Shown here one piece after another: positions 23,727 through 34,900 of a stretch of 64,000 bases of DNA. Numbering within the stretch: the stretch's first letter is position 1; each line of letters opens with the position of its first letter. Position numbers and translations under genes: made by a program. The notes below the pieces were generated by a model, which saw nothing but the letters and a program-made list of their open reading frames with translations, did not search any database and was not told the DNA's origin. The DNA is from Saturnia japonica (taxonomy: Eukaryota > Arthropoda > Insecta > Lepidoptera > Saturniidae). Location of the stretch: assembly GCA_033032175.1 (NCBI GenBank), contig CM065311.1, forward strand, positions 2,349,190 to 2,413,189, given 5' to 3'.

Positions 23727-25616
23727 CTAATTTTTATTACTCGCCTCGCGATCGAGACGTTGTAGTGTCTCTACGAGGCGGGGGAACGCGCAAGCGGTCT
23801 TTATGAGACCGAAGCGCTCCAAATGGTCGTTGTATTCGATGAGCTCGCGGATATCGTGCTCGCGGGTGAGCAGTATCATTAGGTCGTTACTATTGACGAC
23901 AGTGTTAGCGGGCGCGCGGGGCGCAGGAGCGCGGGGCGCGGGAATATCCATAGCCATAAGGGGCTGTGGATTGGGGCGGCGGGGGCCCCATGCGTTCTGC
24001 GATGAACGCACGGGTTGCGGTTGCACCACGCGGGGTGCGGAGGGGCCGGCGGCGGCCGGGAGCTGGCGCGGGACCGGCAGCGCGGGAAATTCCCCTGACG
24101 CCAGCAGGGGTTGCGCTTTGATGGCTGAGGCGGGGGGCGCCGCCCGGGGGGCCGCCTGCCTCTGTGTACGTGGCCGCGTGGTACGCGGGGCCTTGGGGCA
24201 ACCGCGATAATTCGCGGGATGCCCCTCCTCCCCGCATAACACGCAGCTCGGGGGGACGACGGAGTCACGCTCGCGCGTGCACTCCCGTGTGGGGTGGTCC
24301 TCTCGGCACTTTACGCACCGCGGACGAGAATGACAGTTACGGGCAGCGTGCCCGTACAGCTGGCAGTTGTGGCACTGCGCAGGCTGGTGGTTTTTGTATG
24401 GGGGCTCCACGTTAATCCCGGAGAGCCCGCACACCGTCTCTAGCTGGAAGATGGCCTTTCCCTCGGGGGAAAGGTCCAATATGGCCACTACCATTTGTAG
24501 TGGCCGCTTATCTTTACTGTACATCCGGTGTACTTCCCGGATGGGATAACTTTGCTCCTTGAGCGAGGAGCACACCTCCGACGGGTCGAGCTCCACCGGA
24601 ATGCGGCGGATGACCACTCGGAGGACGCGCTCCTCCGCGAGGGAATACGTATAAAATTGCAGACCTTTCTGCCGGAGGAGGGTGGTGAGTTTACGGTGAG
24701 TTTCCGAAGAACTCACCGAAATAGAGATCCCGTTGACTATATTTCTAGCCTTGTGGTACTCGAGTTTGAGTCTGCGCATCTCATTGCAGACTCCCATCCA
24801 GGCCGCCTTGTCCCGGATTATAATTGGAGGTGGGGCACGCTCTTTTTTCCCGCCGGCGGGCGCGGGGAGCTGGGAGGACGCGGGGGCGACGGCGCCCCTG
24901 ACTACTGCATTAACTTTAACTTTAGGCGCCGGTTGAGCAGTCGGACTGCTACGCGCCGTTCGCTTACGCGACGCGACGACGGTGAAGCCGTCATTCTCAG
25001 TATCCATCTCCGGAGATGCATCCGGACCCGCGGGCGAAACTAATTCGACCGGAAGGGCCGAAAAAGAATTAGTGGTTTTTACCGCGGTTTCCGTGGATCG
25101 CGCGGGACGGACGTACGGGCTATTTTTAGCAACCCTAGATTGTGACCGCGAATTACGCGGCCCTCGCCTGACGGAGGCGGGGCTTGACCCGCGCGATTGG
25201 CTAGTCGGGACAGGGTGCGTGGCCGTAGGCGTGGCCACGGCCCCGGATGACGCGGCGGACGGACGCGCAGCGCTGCGCGTGAGACGTTTGGGCGCGGCGC
25301 CGACTGGCGCGGCGCCAGTCGGTATAACGGTCGCGGCCGTGACGTCATCGGCCGCCTTGCTACCTGAAGCGGCCGCCTCGCTACCTGAAACGGCCTCATG
25401 ACGGGTCGCGGTCGCAGCGGTGCGACGCACGCAGGCGTTCTCAGGTAGATTACGGTATTCCTCGTCTAGAGAGGGACACCGTAATACGACGAAATTTTGA
25501 TAGCGCTGGTATTGAAATTCCAGCGCTTTCATCCTGGCTTGCAACTTGCCTATGCAAGTGGCCAGGTCGGTAACGTTATTTGCCATGACGGCAGAAGAGG
25601 GAGGACAATGGGACAT
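23727..25616 (-). CDS. Jockey ORF1: gag-like RNA-binding protein with zinc knuckles
   Basis: This 629-residue protein would coat the element RNA and help carry it to the nucleus. A probable coiled coil lies near residues 14-44, followed by a long low-complexity Ala/Pro/Ser/Arg-rich region to about 260. A folded segment at about 300-410 resembles the domain that precedes zinc knuckles in insect gag-like proteins. Three CCHC-type knuckles follow: CHNCQLYGHAARNC at 415-428, CVKCREDHPTREC at 434-446 and a looser one at 458-473. The tail is again Pro/Ala-rich. The open opposite-strand frames here are effects of high GC. Confidence 0.9.
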   Translation of the reverse strand: MSHCPPSSAVMANNVTDLATCIGKLQARMKALEFQYQRYQNFVVLRCPSLDEEYRNLPENACVRRTAATATRHEAVSGSEAAASGSKAADDVTAATVIPTGAAPVGAAPKRLTRSAARPSAASSGAVATPTATHPVPTSQSRGSSPASVRRGPRNSRSQSRVAKNSPYVRPARSTETAVKTTNSFSALPVELVSPAGPDASPEMDTENDGFTVVASRKRTARSSPTAQPAPKVKVNAVVRGAVAPASSQLPAPAGGKKERAPPPIIIRDKAAWMGVCNEMRRLKLEYHKARNIVNGISISVSSSETHRKLTTLLRQKGLQFYTYSLAEERVLRVVIRRIPVELDPSEVCSSLKEQSYPIREVHRMYSKDKRPLQMVVAILDLSPEGKAIFQLETVCGLSGINVEPPYKNHQPAQCHNCQLYGHAARNCHSRPRCVKCREDHPTRECTRERDSVVPPSCVLCGEEGHPANYRGCPKAPRTTRPRTQRQAAPRAAPPASAIKAQPLLASGEFPALPVPRQLPAAAGPSAPRVVQPQPVRSSQNAWGPRRPNPQPLMAMDIPAPRAPAPRAPANTVVNSNDLMILLTREHDIRELIEYNDHLERFGLIKTACAFPRLVETLQRLDREASNKN

Positions 25617-25688
25617 TTTTATTTTATTTTAAATTAAAGGCCTCCCTGCCTTAGGGGCAGGGGGGTGCGCCAAAAACTTAAAAAGACT

Positions 25689-25699
25689 GCGTGGGGAGC
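25689..25699. repeat. Target-site duplication, 5' side of Jockey element
   Basis: Exact copy of 20268-20278. It defines the 5' end of the element at 25688. Confidence 0.85.
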
Positions 25700-25712
25700 C
25701 TCCGGATGAGAC

Positions 25713-25719
25713 TTTTATA
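25713..25719 (-). promoter_or_regulatory. TATA box 31 nt upstream of the Jockey 5' end
   Basis: TATAAAA on the minus strand lies in flanking DNA. Its first T is 31 bases upstream of the first element base (25688), which sits in a GCAGTC context that resembles an insect initiator. Whether it is used is unknown. Confidence 0.35.
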
Positions 25720-26340
25720 ATATGCCCCAACCGAACCCGGATCCTTTATGCGACCAAGGAAAATTGGATTAATTGATTAGCAAACAAACAAAAAAACAAT
25801 TATACTAACTTAATCAGATGACTTGTAATTTATTCAAATCACATTATCATATACATTTTTTTAAATTAATATTTGATTGACACGTCACCTCATTCTCATT
25901 CATACATTTCATTCGACAACATCTTTTTTATCGTTTTTGTTTTAAACAAGTTGTTTAAATTAATAAAAAGAAAGTATAAAAGATATTTTTTTTTATGTTT
26001 TTTTAAAAAGGCACTCAAATTTCCGGGGATTTTCAATGTCTTATCCTGTGTCAACGACTTTGGTGATGTCAACTGGATGTCGACTTCATCTTTGATTATA
26101 TACATATCTAGATTCCTAGTGCGGCGTTTCAAATGAGTATTTTTGATAATTATTAAAAATAAATACTTCGCTCAAAACCGCTGTTAATACATTTAGCGCA
26201 CTATAGAATATATATGTATTTTTGCTCTCGCAATTGGAATGGAATGGCATAGACTCCGTATTTCTTTAAACCTGTGCAGGTAACCAGTAAACTTTTTGAG
26301 TGACACTTATTTTTAGGAATATGCATGCTATAAACACGCT
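25720..26340. other. Intergenic stretch, nothing recognised
   Basis: After a short GC-richer patch beside the retrotransposon the sequence returns to AT-rich DNA. Two overlapping ORFs of about 80 codons on opposite strands (25873-26136) show no family features. Confidence 0.35.
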
Positions 26341-26371
26341 ACGAAGTACAATCGACCTGCGCAGGCATACA

Positions 26372-26405
26372 TATAAAAAGAGTCAAAGCTCTAATGTTCA
26401 GTCAT
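26372..26405 (+). promoter_or_regulatory. Orphan TATA plus initiator core promoter
   Basis: TATAAAA at 26372-26378 is followed by TTCAGTCA with A+1 at 26400, which places the TATA at -28. This is textbook spacing for an insect core promoter. No recognisable gene follows downstream, so it may drive a non-coding RNA, an unseen first exon or the LTR of a lost retroelement. Confidence 0.35.
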
Positions 26406-26814
26406 TGGGAATTTCGTTCCGTCGAATCACGAATTCGTCTCGATAACCAAACCGCGAACAATAGATGACTACGCGTTTGTTCCTTGCACGGAGCATACAA
26501 GTGTTTGAATAACAACAAAAATGTTATTGAGAAATATATACCTAGCTAACTTCCCGTTGCCTAAAATATCCCGCTAAACGCTAATGCATTGATAAATAGT
26601 CACAATAACTGTCCTTCTATACCTAATTTTACTACTGATTATAAGTTACACGATGTGGTTAGGAAGTTAAAGGCATTCACAAAGTATGAGAGAAGACTGA
26701 ATGCTAACCGTATGAGTAGCACCAAAGACATTCACAAAGTACGAGGCACGATTAATTCAATGCAACTACGTCATATGTTATATGTGACTTTTTCAAATTA
26801 CTGGTTTTCATATA

Positions 26815-26855
26815 CGCAATATCGTGCGGACGGGGTCGCGGGCACAGCTAGTAGA
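26815..26855 (+). repeat. Helitron-like 3' edge
   Basis: GGGGTCGCGGGCACAGCTAGT matches the 3' edges near 9840, 6350 and 61560. The body upstream (about 26589-26814) has no other recognisable feature. Confidence 0.4.
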
Positions 26856-26879
26856 TAATATACAACCATTCAACCTCTA

Positions 26880-27655
26880 TGCACAATTTCCCCCACTTTA
26901 AAGTAAAATGTTTTAACTTTGTATCCTCTATACTATACAAAAACAAAAAAAAAACAGACGACTTGAGTGCAACAATGCTTTTACGCAGACAAGGTTAGCG
27001 GAGTGGTGCCACGAATAAAGACAACGGTCTCAAGGCGACACGGTATCTAGACGTTTATATAATCAAAGCCAAAAATATAAGCGGATATTGAAGTGAGTCG
27101 TAAGAACGGCACATGTCCGAAATCATATTCACATTGCTGTCTCGACTTGTAATTTTGATGGCTCGACTCTCTCGACTGGATCACCGACGATAATAACAGC
27201 AACTTCGTCTTCGGTTGATACGTTGACCCTGCCAGCGTGTCCTCCTGATGGTATTTTATCGGCCTTGATGACGTTTTATATTTGTCATTCCTCAACTGTG
27301 GTGACACTATTTTTTAATAAATGAATAAGTTTGCTTCGATTTTCCAAAAACTATAAACAAAAAATTTAAAAAAAATCGTAGGTGTAATTCTACAATCACA
27401 TAAAAACCATAAAATGAAAAAAATGCCATGTCTCCCAACGCGTTTCTTTCACTACAAAAAGTTGTACGATCTCTCTCATATAAAACAAAATCAGTTATTT
27501 TAGTTAATGTTTATAGAAGCACCTATTCAACAAATTTGTTATAAATTGTAATCTTATCCAATTACCTATCAACATTTATAGTAACTGTATCAATATTAGA
27601 CACCTTTATCTCTATAATTATTATAATTAATTACTATTGAACGCTTGACTTGAAA
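26880..27655. other. Intergenic stretch, nothing recognised
   Basis: An 86-codon minus-strand ORF at 27047-27307 lacks any recognised motif. No other support for genes. Confidence 0.35.
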
Positions 27656-27660
27656 ACCAA

Positions 27661-27847
27661 ACTGCCCCCCATACGTATTTCGCAAGTTCAAAGGGACAGC
27701 AGAAATCGCTAAATTACGGCTTCAAAATGGCATTTTCAGATTATATTTGTTACATTATGGCTATACATAATATGAATTTTCCGAGACCAAAAATTAGCGA
27801 TTTCTGATGTTGCCTTGTTCTTGCGAAATATGTAATCAAGGGGCGGG
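27661..27847. mobile_element. Short foldback element (MITE-like), about 187 bp
   Basis: Inverted arms at 27661-27713 and 27794-27847 share ATTTCGCAAG near the outer side and AGAAATCGCTAA at the inner side, and both ends carry a C/G-rich block. There is no coding capacity. Target duplications are not clear. Confidence 0.6.
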
Positions 27848-28601
27848 ATATTAAAGGGTTTTCATTAAAAGAACAAATAACTTGGGATGTTAGTACTCAT
27901 TAACGAAGTTATAAAAGTCATTAAGAAACTTCATAAATAATTTTATACAAACTTTGTAGTGTAATTCATTATAAACTTTTTTGATATAACGTAAGAGAAT
28001 CATCGATGATAAAACGAATACAGATTTTCCCAGACACCTCAAATTTCGCCACAGAATGGGTACTAATGAATCACAATAAACTAAACCGAAGCATGTACAC
28101 CGAACCGAACCGAACACCATAACCTCAGTACTATCTGTGGCCGTTGCACAGGAGTACTATTTCAATGTGTGGTCCCGGCCTTACGGTATTTCTAACCTCG
28201 CGCATGCTTTACCTAATAATTAAAATCAGATTACATCTACGGCTATTAATTCCTCCGGTAATACATAGCGTCGATGACAGTACTTACGATTTACATTAAA
28301 TTCTAATACCTAGTCGATCATTAGTCCTAAAACAAGGAAAAACGTATTTCACCGTTTTATCCTTGAAATAATGCTACTACACAGCAAATATATTCATACC
28401 ATACAATTTGTATTTACCACTGCCATATTTTTATGTTTTGAGTTTTTCCTAAATAAATTATTATGAAAACTAGAAGCATTGTAAAATTACTAAAATCACC
28501 CAGTTATTGCGTTGTTATATACAAAAGAAAAAACATAGAGCCATAGTGAACTCGTACTTTTATTATTCTTAAAAAAATAATCGCATAAAAAGCAAAGTGT
28601 A

Positions 28602-29045
28602 CGAGGTGGATAAAAAAAAACGAGTAATTTTGGCTAAAATTTGGCCTACCTTTTACACGTTAAATTCCATTCTTTAGAATCTACTTTGCCTAATTATATG
28701 AGTCAAAAACATTTTTATTAATGACAAGACAATAAGGTTAACATGTCCTTGTTACATGTCGTGGAATTTTTATACGACTTGGCTGTTGTTGCTATAAACT
28801 CAAGCTCAAGAAAACAGAAGTGCCTAATAGTAACAATAACTCCTACAATATTTTCGATGGTACAGATCATAAACAATTCCAAGACATGTAAAAGAATATG
28901 ATAAACTTATTATCTTATCATTAAGTAAATATTTTTAGGATCATATAATTAGGCACAGTGAAATCTAAAGAATGGAATTTAACGTGTAATAAATAGGCCA
29001 AATATTAGCCAAAATTGTTCGTTTTTTTTTTAAATATCCACTTCC
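28602..29045. mobile_element. Foldback MITE with about 110-bp inverted arms
   Basis: The left arm (28602-28710) and right arm (28935-29045) are inverse copies. They share AATTTTGGCTAA, TTTGGCCTA, ACACGTTAAATTCCATTCTT and TGCCTAATTATATGA. TA dinucleotides flank both ends (28600-28601 and 29046-29047), as expected for a Tc1/mariner-mobilised MITE. The interior of about 225 bp is non-coding. Confidence 0.75.
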
Positions 29046-29344
29046 TACATTTGGTTATTTATGAAATTTCACTACCTACTTTTTATAAACAAACGATCTC
29101 AATGGAGACTAAGCCCATTTTTTACAGCATGTTTTTCTTGGGATTTCACTTCTTTTTGTAGTTTATTATGAAGTTTCTAAAGCAGATACTGGAATTTCAT
29201 AATATCGACAATCACAAAAAGCCTATCATGTTGATCGAGTTTATTGCTCCTAATGTTTGCCCCTAGGCAAGGGTTCATATGAAAGAGCGTCAGTGCGCTT
29301 TAACGCTGCGCTTAGAAAACAATTTCCACAGAACTCATTTTCAA

Positions 29345-29760
29345 TAAAGCGGCAATTTTTCAATATATTTTACAGTTTGGCTGGGCTCTTAGTGTTCCAC
29401 ATCAATTACTTTAGATCTTAGATTTTTGTGGATAATTAGAAAATGCTCATCAGATTGAATAACTTTTACTAAAGCGGCATTTCGATAGTTCTTATAGTTT
29501 GGCGGGGCTATTAGTGTTCCACATCAGGTACTCTAGACCTTCAATTTTTATGTGCCCTCAGATAACGTTCATCAGGTTAATAAATATTTTTTACTAGTTG
29601 TGGCATTTTGATAACTCTTATAGTTTGGCGGGGCTCTTACGATTCCACATCAGGTACTCCAGACCTTTGATTTTTATATCTCATTAAGAAACGCTCATCA
29701 GATTATTAAATAATTTTGCTAAGGCGGTATTTTGATATCTCTAATAGTTTAGCTGGGGGC
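29345..29760. repeat. Tandem repeat, about 123-bp unit, just over 3 copies
   Basis: AGTTTGGC(T/G)GGGCTCTTA recurs at 29374, 29496 and 29622, with a decayed start at 29746, giving spacings of 122, 126 and 124. Each unit also has TTCCACATCA followed by ACTCTAGACCTT-like and CTCATCAGATTA-like blocks. Confidence 0.8.
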
Positions 29761-29769
29761 ACTTGGGTT

Positions 29770-30870
29770 TTACTTCAAAGTCAGATCTTCGAAAATCGGA
29801 ATTTTTAATTTTTTCATTCATTTATATGTTAAACACTAAGTAAAATTTACAATTTGAAGTTTGTAAGACTTATAGAAGTACCTTAGAGTTTTGATGATTG
29901 GTGAGTGTGTCTGTGACAAAATTAAAGAATTTAATAAGTAACTTATACGGTATAATTAATAGGTATATTGACAATATAGCCAGTAATAGTATGCACTCTT
30001 GATCTCTGAAAATTCAAACTTTTTGCTTTATACACAACGACGTTACAGGGCAGTCAAATGTGCCGTGAGTCGCTTCGAGAAAAGGATGGTACGGCCGGCC
30101 GTGCTCGACTTGGTGGGCGCACTGCCGTGCCTCCTAATAATAAAGGTCGAAAATAAAAATACTTGACTTATATTTAAATTACATGTATATTCGCTATTGA
30201 CTACGAATTTTTATACGATACTTTATATTGTAGTGTTAAAAAACGAATTTTTATTTGTTCACACCGCCATTCATTGTATGCTTCACTAGGTATTTAAAAC
30301 TATCGAACTTTTTAATCGTAAAGCAAAATCTTTAAAATTTAATATACATATAAATATTGGGGTGGGTTTAGGAATGTTAAATTTTTGGATAAGTATTCTT
30401 TAAATAATAATACTAATTTTCGTTAAAAAAATTAAATAAAAGTTTTTAGATCTCGACAACTTCGTCTTAAACCAAGACCAAAACTATCTTATCTCTCAAG
30501 CAGGAAGTGATCATACTCATTTACAAAATTTCATTGAAATCGGTTGGGGGGTTTCGGAGATAAGCGTAAACAAACATCGTGACACGAAATTTTTATTTAA
30601 GATAACCATCACTTATTTTATAAAAATTACAATCGTTATCTTAATTTTAAATTGTAAGTCACATAATATTATCGACAAAAAAAACTATGACTAAATAAAA
30701 AGATAAGCTGTACTTATGATTAATAATAATCAATAATTTTCATTTATCCATCGTTACGCGTTATGTGTTATTTATTGGTAACATATTTAATAATAGTATA
30801 GTAATATAATAACAAATAATCTTACTTAATCATTTCTTAAAATTGAAGTCACACGTATAATTGATAAAGA
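29770..30870. other. 3' flank of T4, repeat debris only
   Basis: No gene seen. A short GC-rich patch at about 30045-30125 stands out but gives no recognisable translation. A degenerate repeat with TTTCATTGAAATCGGTTGG lies near 30525-30550. Confidence 0.35.
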
Positions 30871-30882
30871 ATTTTAGGAAAA

Positions 30883-31861
30883 TTATGCATTGTTTTGGAT
30901 CCAAGAAGTAAAACGTGAGACACGAGCGTTAACACCTGGGAACCGGGCTAGAGCACAACCTTGTCCCCAAGAGCAGACGCCGACAACAACACCGTTGTGG
31001 TAGAGAGGACCGCCAGAGTCACCCTGGCACTGGTCGCGACCGCCGACGTCTAGCCAGCCAGAGCACAGCATGTTGTCCGTGATAGTCAATCCTAAACCAG
31101 AGTAGCGTGACCTGCAAGTAGCCTGGTTGACAGTCCAAATCTGAACGTGCCGAAGTTGCTCTGAAGCTGGTCCCCCGCTCTGTAATTTTTAAGAGTATTT
31201 TGCATTACTGTATTTGTACTACTAAAATACACAATGTGTGCGATTACCAATGTCCTCGACCAGGTCGGATTACATATTTATTACATATTACCCTTCTATG
31301 TAGCTATGGGACTATTTTGACGACAAATTTTTACCGGCTTTATTCACTATTATTATAACGTAACAAACATTATGTAACAAAATATACACTAAAACCAGGC
31401 TAGAGAAATCCATTAACAATAAAAAATATGTATTCTTATATATACGTATATAAATATAATAAATATGTATGTAATTGGTTTTTCAGAAACGGCTCCAACC
31501 ATTTGAATGAAACTTTGTATTTAGATAATGTTTTACAGTCTAAGTTGACTTAGGTGTTTTTCATTCTTATTTTAAGATACCAAGCAAAGTCTAAGTTAAA
31601 ATTATTTTTGTGCCTGGCATAATATCATACATTTGTTATTGAGTTTTTTATTTTAATTTTATTGAGTGGTAAATTGACAAGCATTCCCTTTGATGTTAAA
31701 TGGTCATTGTAACTTAATTAAAACGAATCTCAAAAAGGATCGCAATCTTATCCGAAGCCAGTGATAACAGGTTACTTACAACTACTGAGGAAGTGCCAAG
31801 TCCGGTGAAGCTGTAAAAGCCGCAGCGGCTTTAGGGCCCCTAAGGCTAACAGTGTAGTCAG

Positions 31862-31949
<88 letters not shown>

Positions 31950-34900
31950 TGAGGAAGTGAGGACTGACTTGGAAGGCATCGTGTTTGCCTCGTGCGTATT
32001 CTATAACATAATCAATCATACTCAGACTGGAATACGGTAGTGCGAGCAACACTGATGTTTTGCTGCATAAATAGGCTGTATCGGTGGTACTTTCGCATTT
32101 TTTCTTTACCTTCAAGATTTTTTTAAATACCTCTTCACGCCTCGTTTGAAGGACCCAATATTATTATAGAAATGGGGAACGCGTTGGCTGGAAGACTATT
32201 CCATATCTGCACGGTACGGTAAAGGTAAGAATTAGGGAACTTCTTTGTTCGTGTCATTATGGGCGCTTCTGTGTAGCTGTACGTCAATGTCTTTGTCTAA
32301 AGTTCTCTAGAACTTTTTATTTCGTGCCGAGGTGGAGGTTCTATAAAACTGTGACTCCATATATTGAACCACTTCAATTTGCACACCACTGTAATTCTCA
32401 TTTGTTATTTTTTTTTTCTCTCAATATATTATAATAACTTGTTGGACCTTGACAATGACAAAGAAATAAAATTATTTTCGTTTACCATTTTTGAAATGAC
32501 GAATAAACCATATCGCCTTTATGATTATATTAGCAATTTCATTTAATAGTAGTTTTATGACAAAACATAAAACGAAACTATTAGGCGTTTATTTTTTCAC
32601 AAACATGTAATTTTAGTACAGAAAGACATTATATATAACATTTTAAATAAATCATTATTTTTACCTGACTGCGAAAAAAGAGTTAAAGCGTTAGTTAAAG
32701 CGTGCCAAAGAAATAGACATATATATACATACATACATAAGCTCGAAAACATAACCCTGCTTTTTCGCAGTCGGATATTAACAAAATTAAATAAATTATG
32801 TACATAGTTAAGATTAATGAACTAATTTGAATGAGTATATCCCCAGTGAACAAACAACCCATATTTGACATCACTACACTTCATATTATGTGTAAAATTT
32901 ATGTATATGACTTCACATATTAATTATTAGTTCTGTTGTCGCTCGCGCTACCGTTGAAACCTGTAATTAATCTATTTATGACACATACTATGTAAATGTG
33001 ATGTCAAACTAAAGTCACACGTTCACTGGGTCACAGTAAGTACGAAATTAGCACCAGACATAAAAAAGTTGGGGGTAACAGGTTACCGTTGTATGGGCAT
33101 TATGAAGGACATGCCATAAAGAGGGATGAAATTCATATAACTAGAAGAGTGTTAAGTATGAAGGGGGACGGATATTGAAATAGAGTAGAGGAAGGCTGAA
33201 AATATGGATAGATTTTATAACATGCATTTATAAGGTTTTAATACTGAAATGGCAGTTGATAGAGGAGAGCGAAAGAGGAAAACGTGTCAGAGTAAGAGGA
33301 AGAAGTCTTGGTTAACATTAATGCTTAATAAATTTCATCTTTATAAAACAACTAAGTTCGCCCACGGCTCCGCACGCGTTTGTTCGCACGCAGTAATTAT
33401 TTTCATCCCGCAATTTTATTTTTACTCATATTATTGACAGTTCATAAGGAATGATGACATGTGTACGTCTCGTGTACAATTTTCATCATAAGCGCTTGAG
33501 AAATAATAAAAAATAAACGTTTTTTTACGATTTTTTAAAGTAATATTGAAAATTGTTGTAGCCTATCATTTGACCAATGACGTAAGCTTGCTGTGTGCAA
33601 AATTTCATAAGAATTGGTCAAACTGTTATTGAGTTAAATACTCACATACAAACAAAAAAAACTAGGGACAATTCGTGATCACTGTCTATCACGGGATGTC
33701 TATCGAGAAAAGGCGGAAAAATATTACATGTACATATATATATATATCCAAATTATAGATTTATTAATATTTACTCGTGGGCATATAATATTTTGAGGAA
33801 CACAATAAAAAAAGGAGCAAATTAAAGTGAAAATAGATTTTTTGTACAATATAAGCTTTTAAAATTCGTTGAATGGAATCAATTAATTAAATTAATATTT
33901 TTTAACACATATAAATTAGACTAATAAGAAAAAAAAAACAATTTTGAGGCAGTAAGCTCAGAATTATTAGTAAGTAAGTCAATAAGGAATTTTGACCTAA
34001 TACATAATTAAAATTGATTTTGTTCTAAAGACCGCTTTTTTTTCATAGACACAATCAATATTTAGTATTGGCTCCTCTCGGTGTCAAAACAGCCTGCATC
34101 CGTCTGGACATACTTCATATTAAATTGTCAATCATGCTGTAGCATGAGGTTCAATTCTTCAAACAATGCTTTTAAATATGTCCATGAGTGTAGTATATAT
34201 TAAATCAGACACACGCATTATTGGATATATCAAAATTACTCACCAATTTGATGAGATCAGAGTCAGGAAACTTGGATTCCACAAGATTGTCAGATTTTTA
34301 ATTTTCCTTAATTTTATCTTGGTAACGGTGTTCGTACTGGTGCGCGTGCAGGAGAAGAGGAAGTTGGAATAGGCAGTGTAAGGAAGGTGAAAGGGGTACC
34401 AAAATGGTTGGTAACTGCGATTCTCCAATCAAATCGGCACATATTGGAACGTGTACGTTTTGTTCCGTTTTATGCATACTTTGACTGTACATGCATAACA
34501 CTTATTATTTACATACATAATACATGTTAGTTACATACGCATCTGGAATACTACTTAAATAGAAATATAATATACCGTTTAATGTTTTATGTATAATGTT
34601 GTAGGAGTATCTAAAAAAATTAAGCGGTCATGAGGTCTGCCGACAGAAGTGAAAACTTAAAACAATAAACATTTTTCTTAAACTTCAAATGATAGTAATA
34701 ATAATAAAATAAGTAACTATTATTAATATTAAAATTAAGAAAATACAAAAATAATTTGAAATAAGAAATACTAACTTTGTAAAATATAATTGTGTAACAT
34801 ATGAAAATATTGTTTGATAATCGTTAACACGTCACGTGACCATCTCGATGACAGCTTACATGAATTTACTCCCTATCCAAACATTCCTATAAAAGTTTTC

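Larger units (their letters stand above)
20279..25688 (-). mobile_element. Full-length Jockey-type non-LTR retrotransposon
   Basis: About 5.4 kb in minus orientation: a short 5' leader (25617-25688), ORF1, ORF2, a roughly 0.5-kb 3' UTR (20318-20822) and a 39-base poly(A) (poly(T) on plus, 20279-20317). An exact 11-bp target-site duplication flanks it. Both ORFs are open and all catalytic motifs are present, so this looks like a recent and possibly still competent copy. GC content is much higher than in the surrounding DNA. A 5'-truncated sibling lies at 31796-31946. Confidence 0.92.

Noticed and set aside
23803..25401. Several long opposite- and alternate-frame ORFs across Jockey ORF1
   Set aside because: High GC keeps alternative frames open. 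Only the 629-codon frame has zinc knuckles.
25873..26136. Overlapping 87- and 78-codon ORFs on opposite strands
   Set aside because: No motif, low-complexity AT-rich codons, no splice or promoter context.
30045..30125. GC-rich patch as a small gene
   Set aside because: No frame gives a recognisable product and it is too short to support a call.
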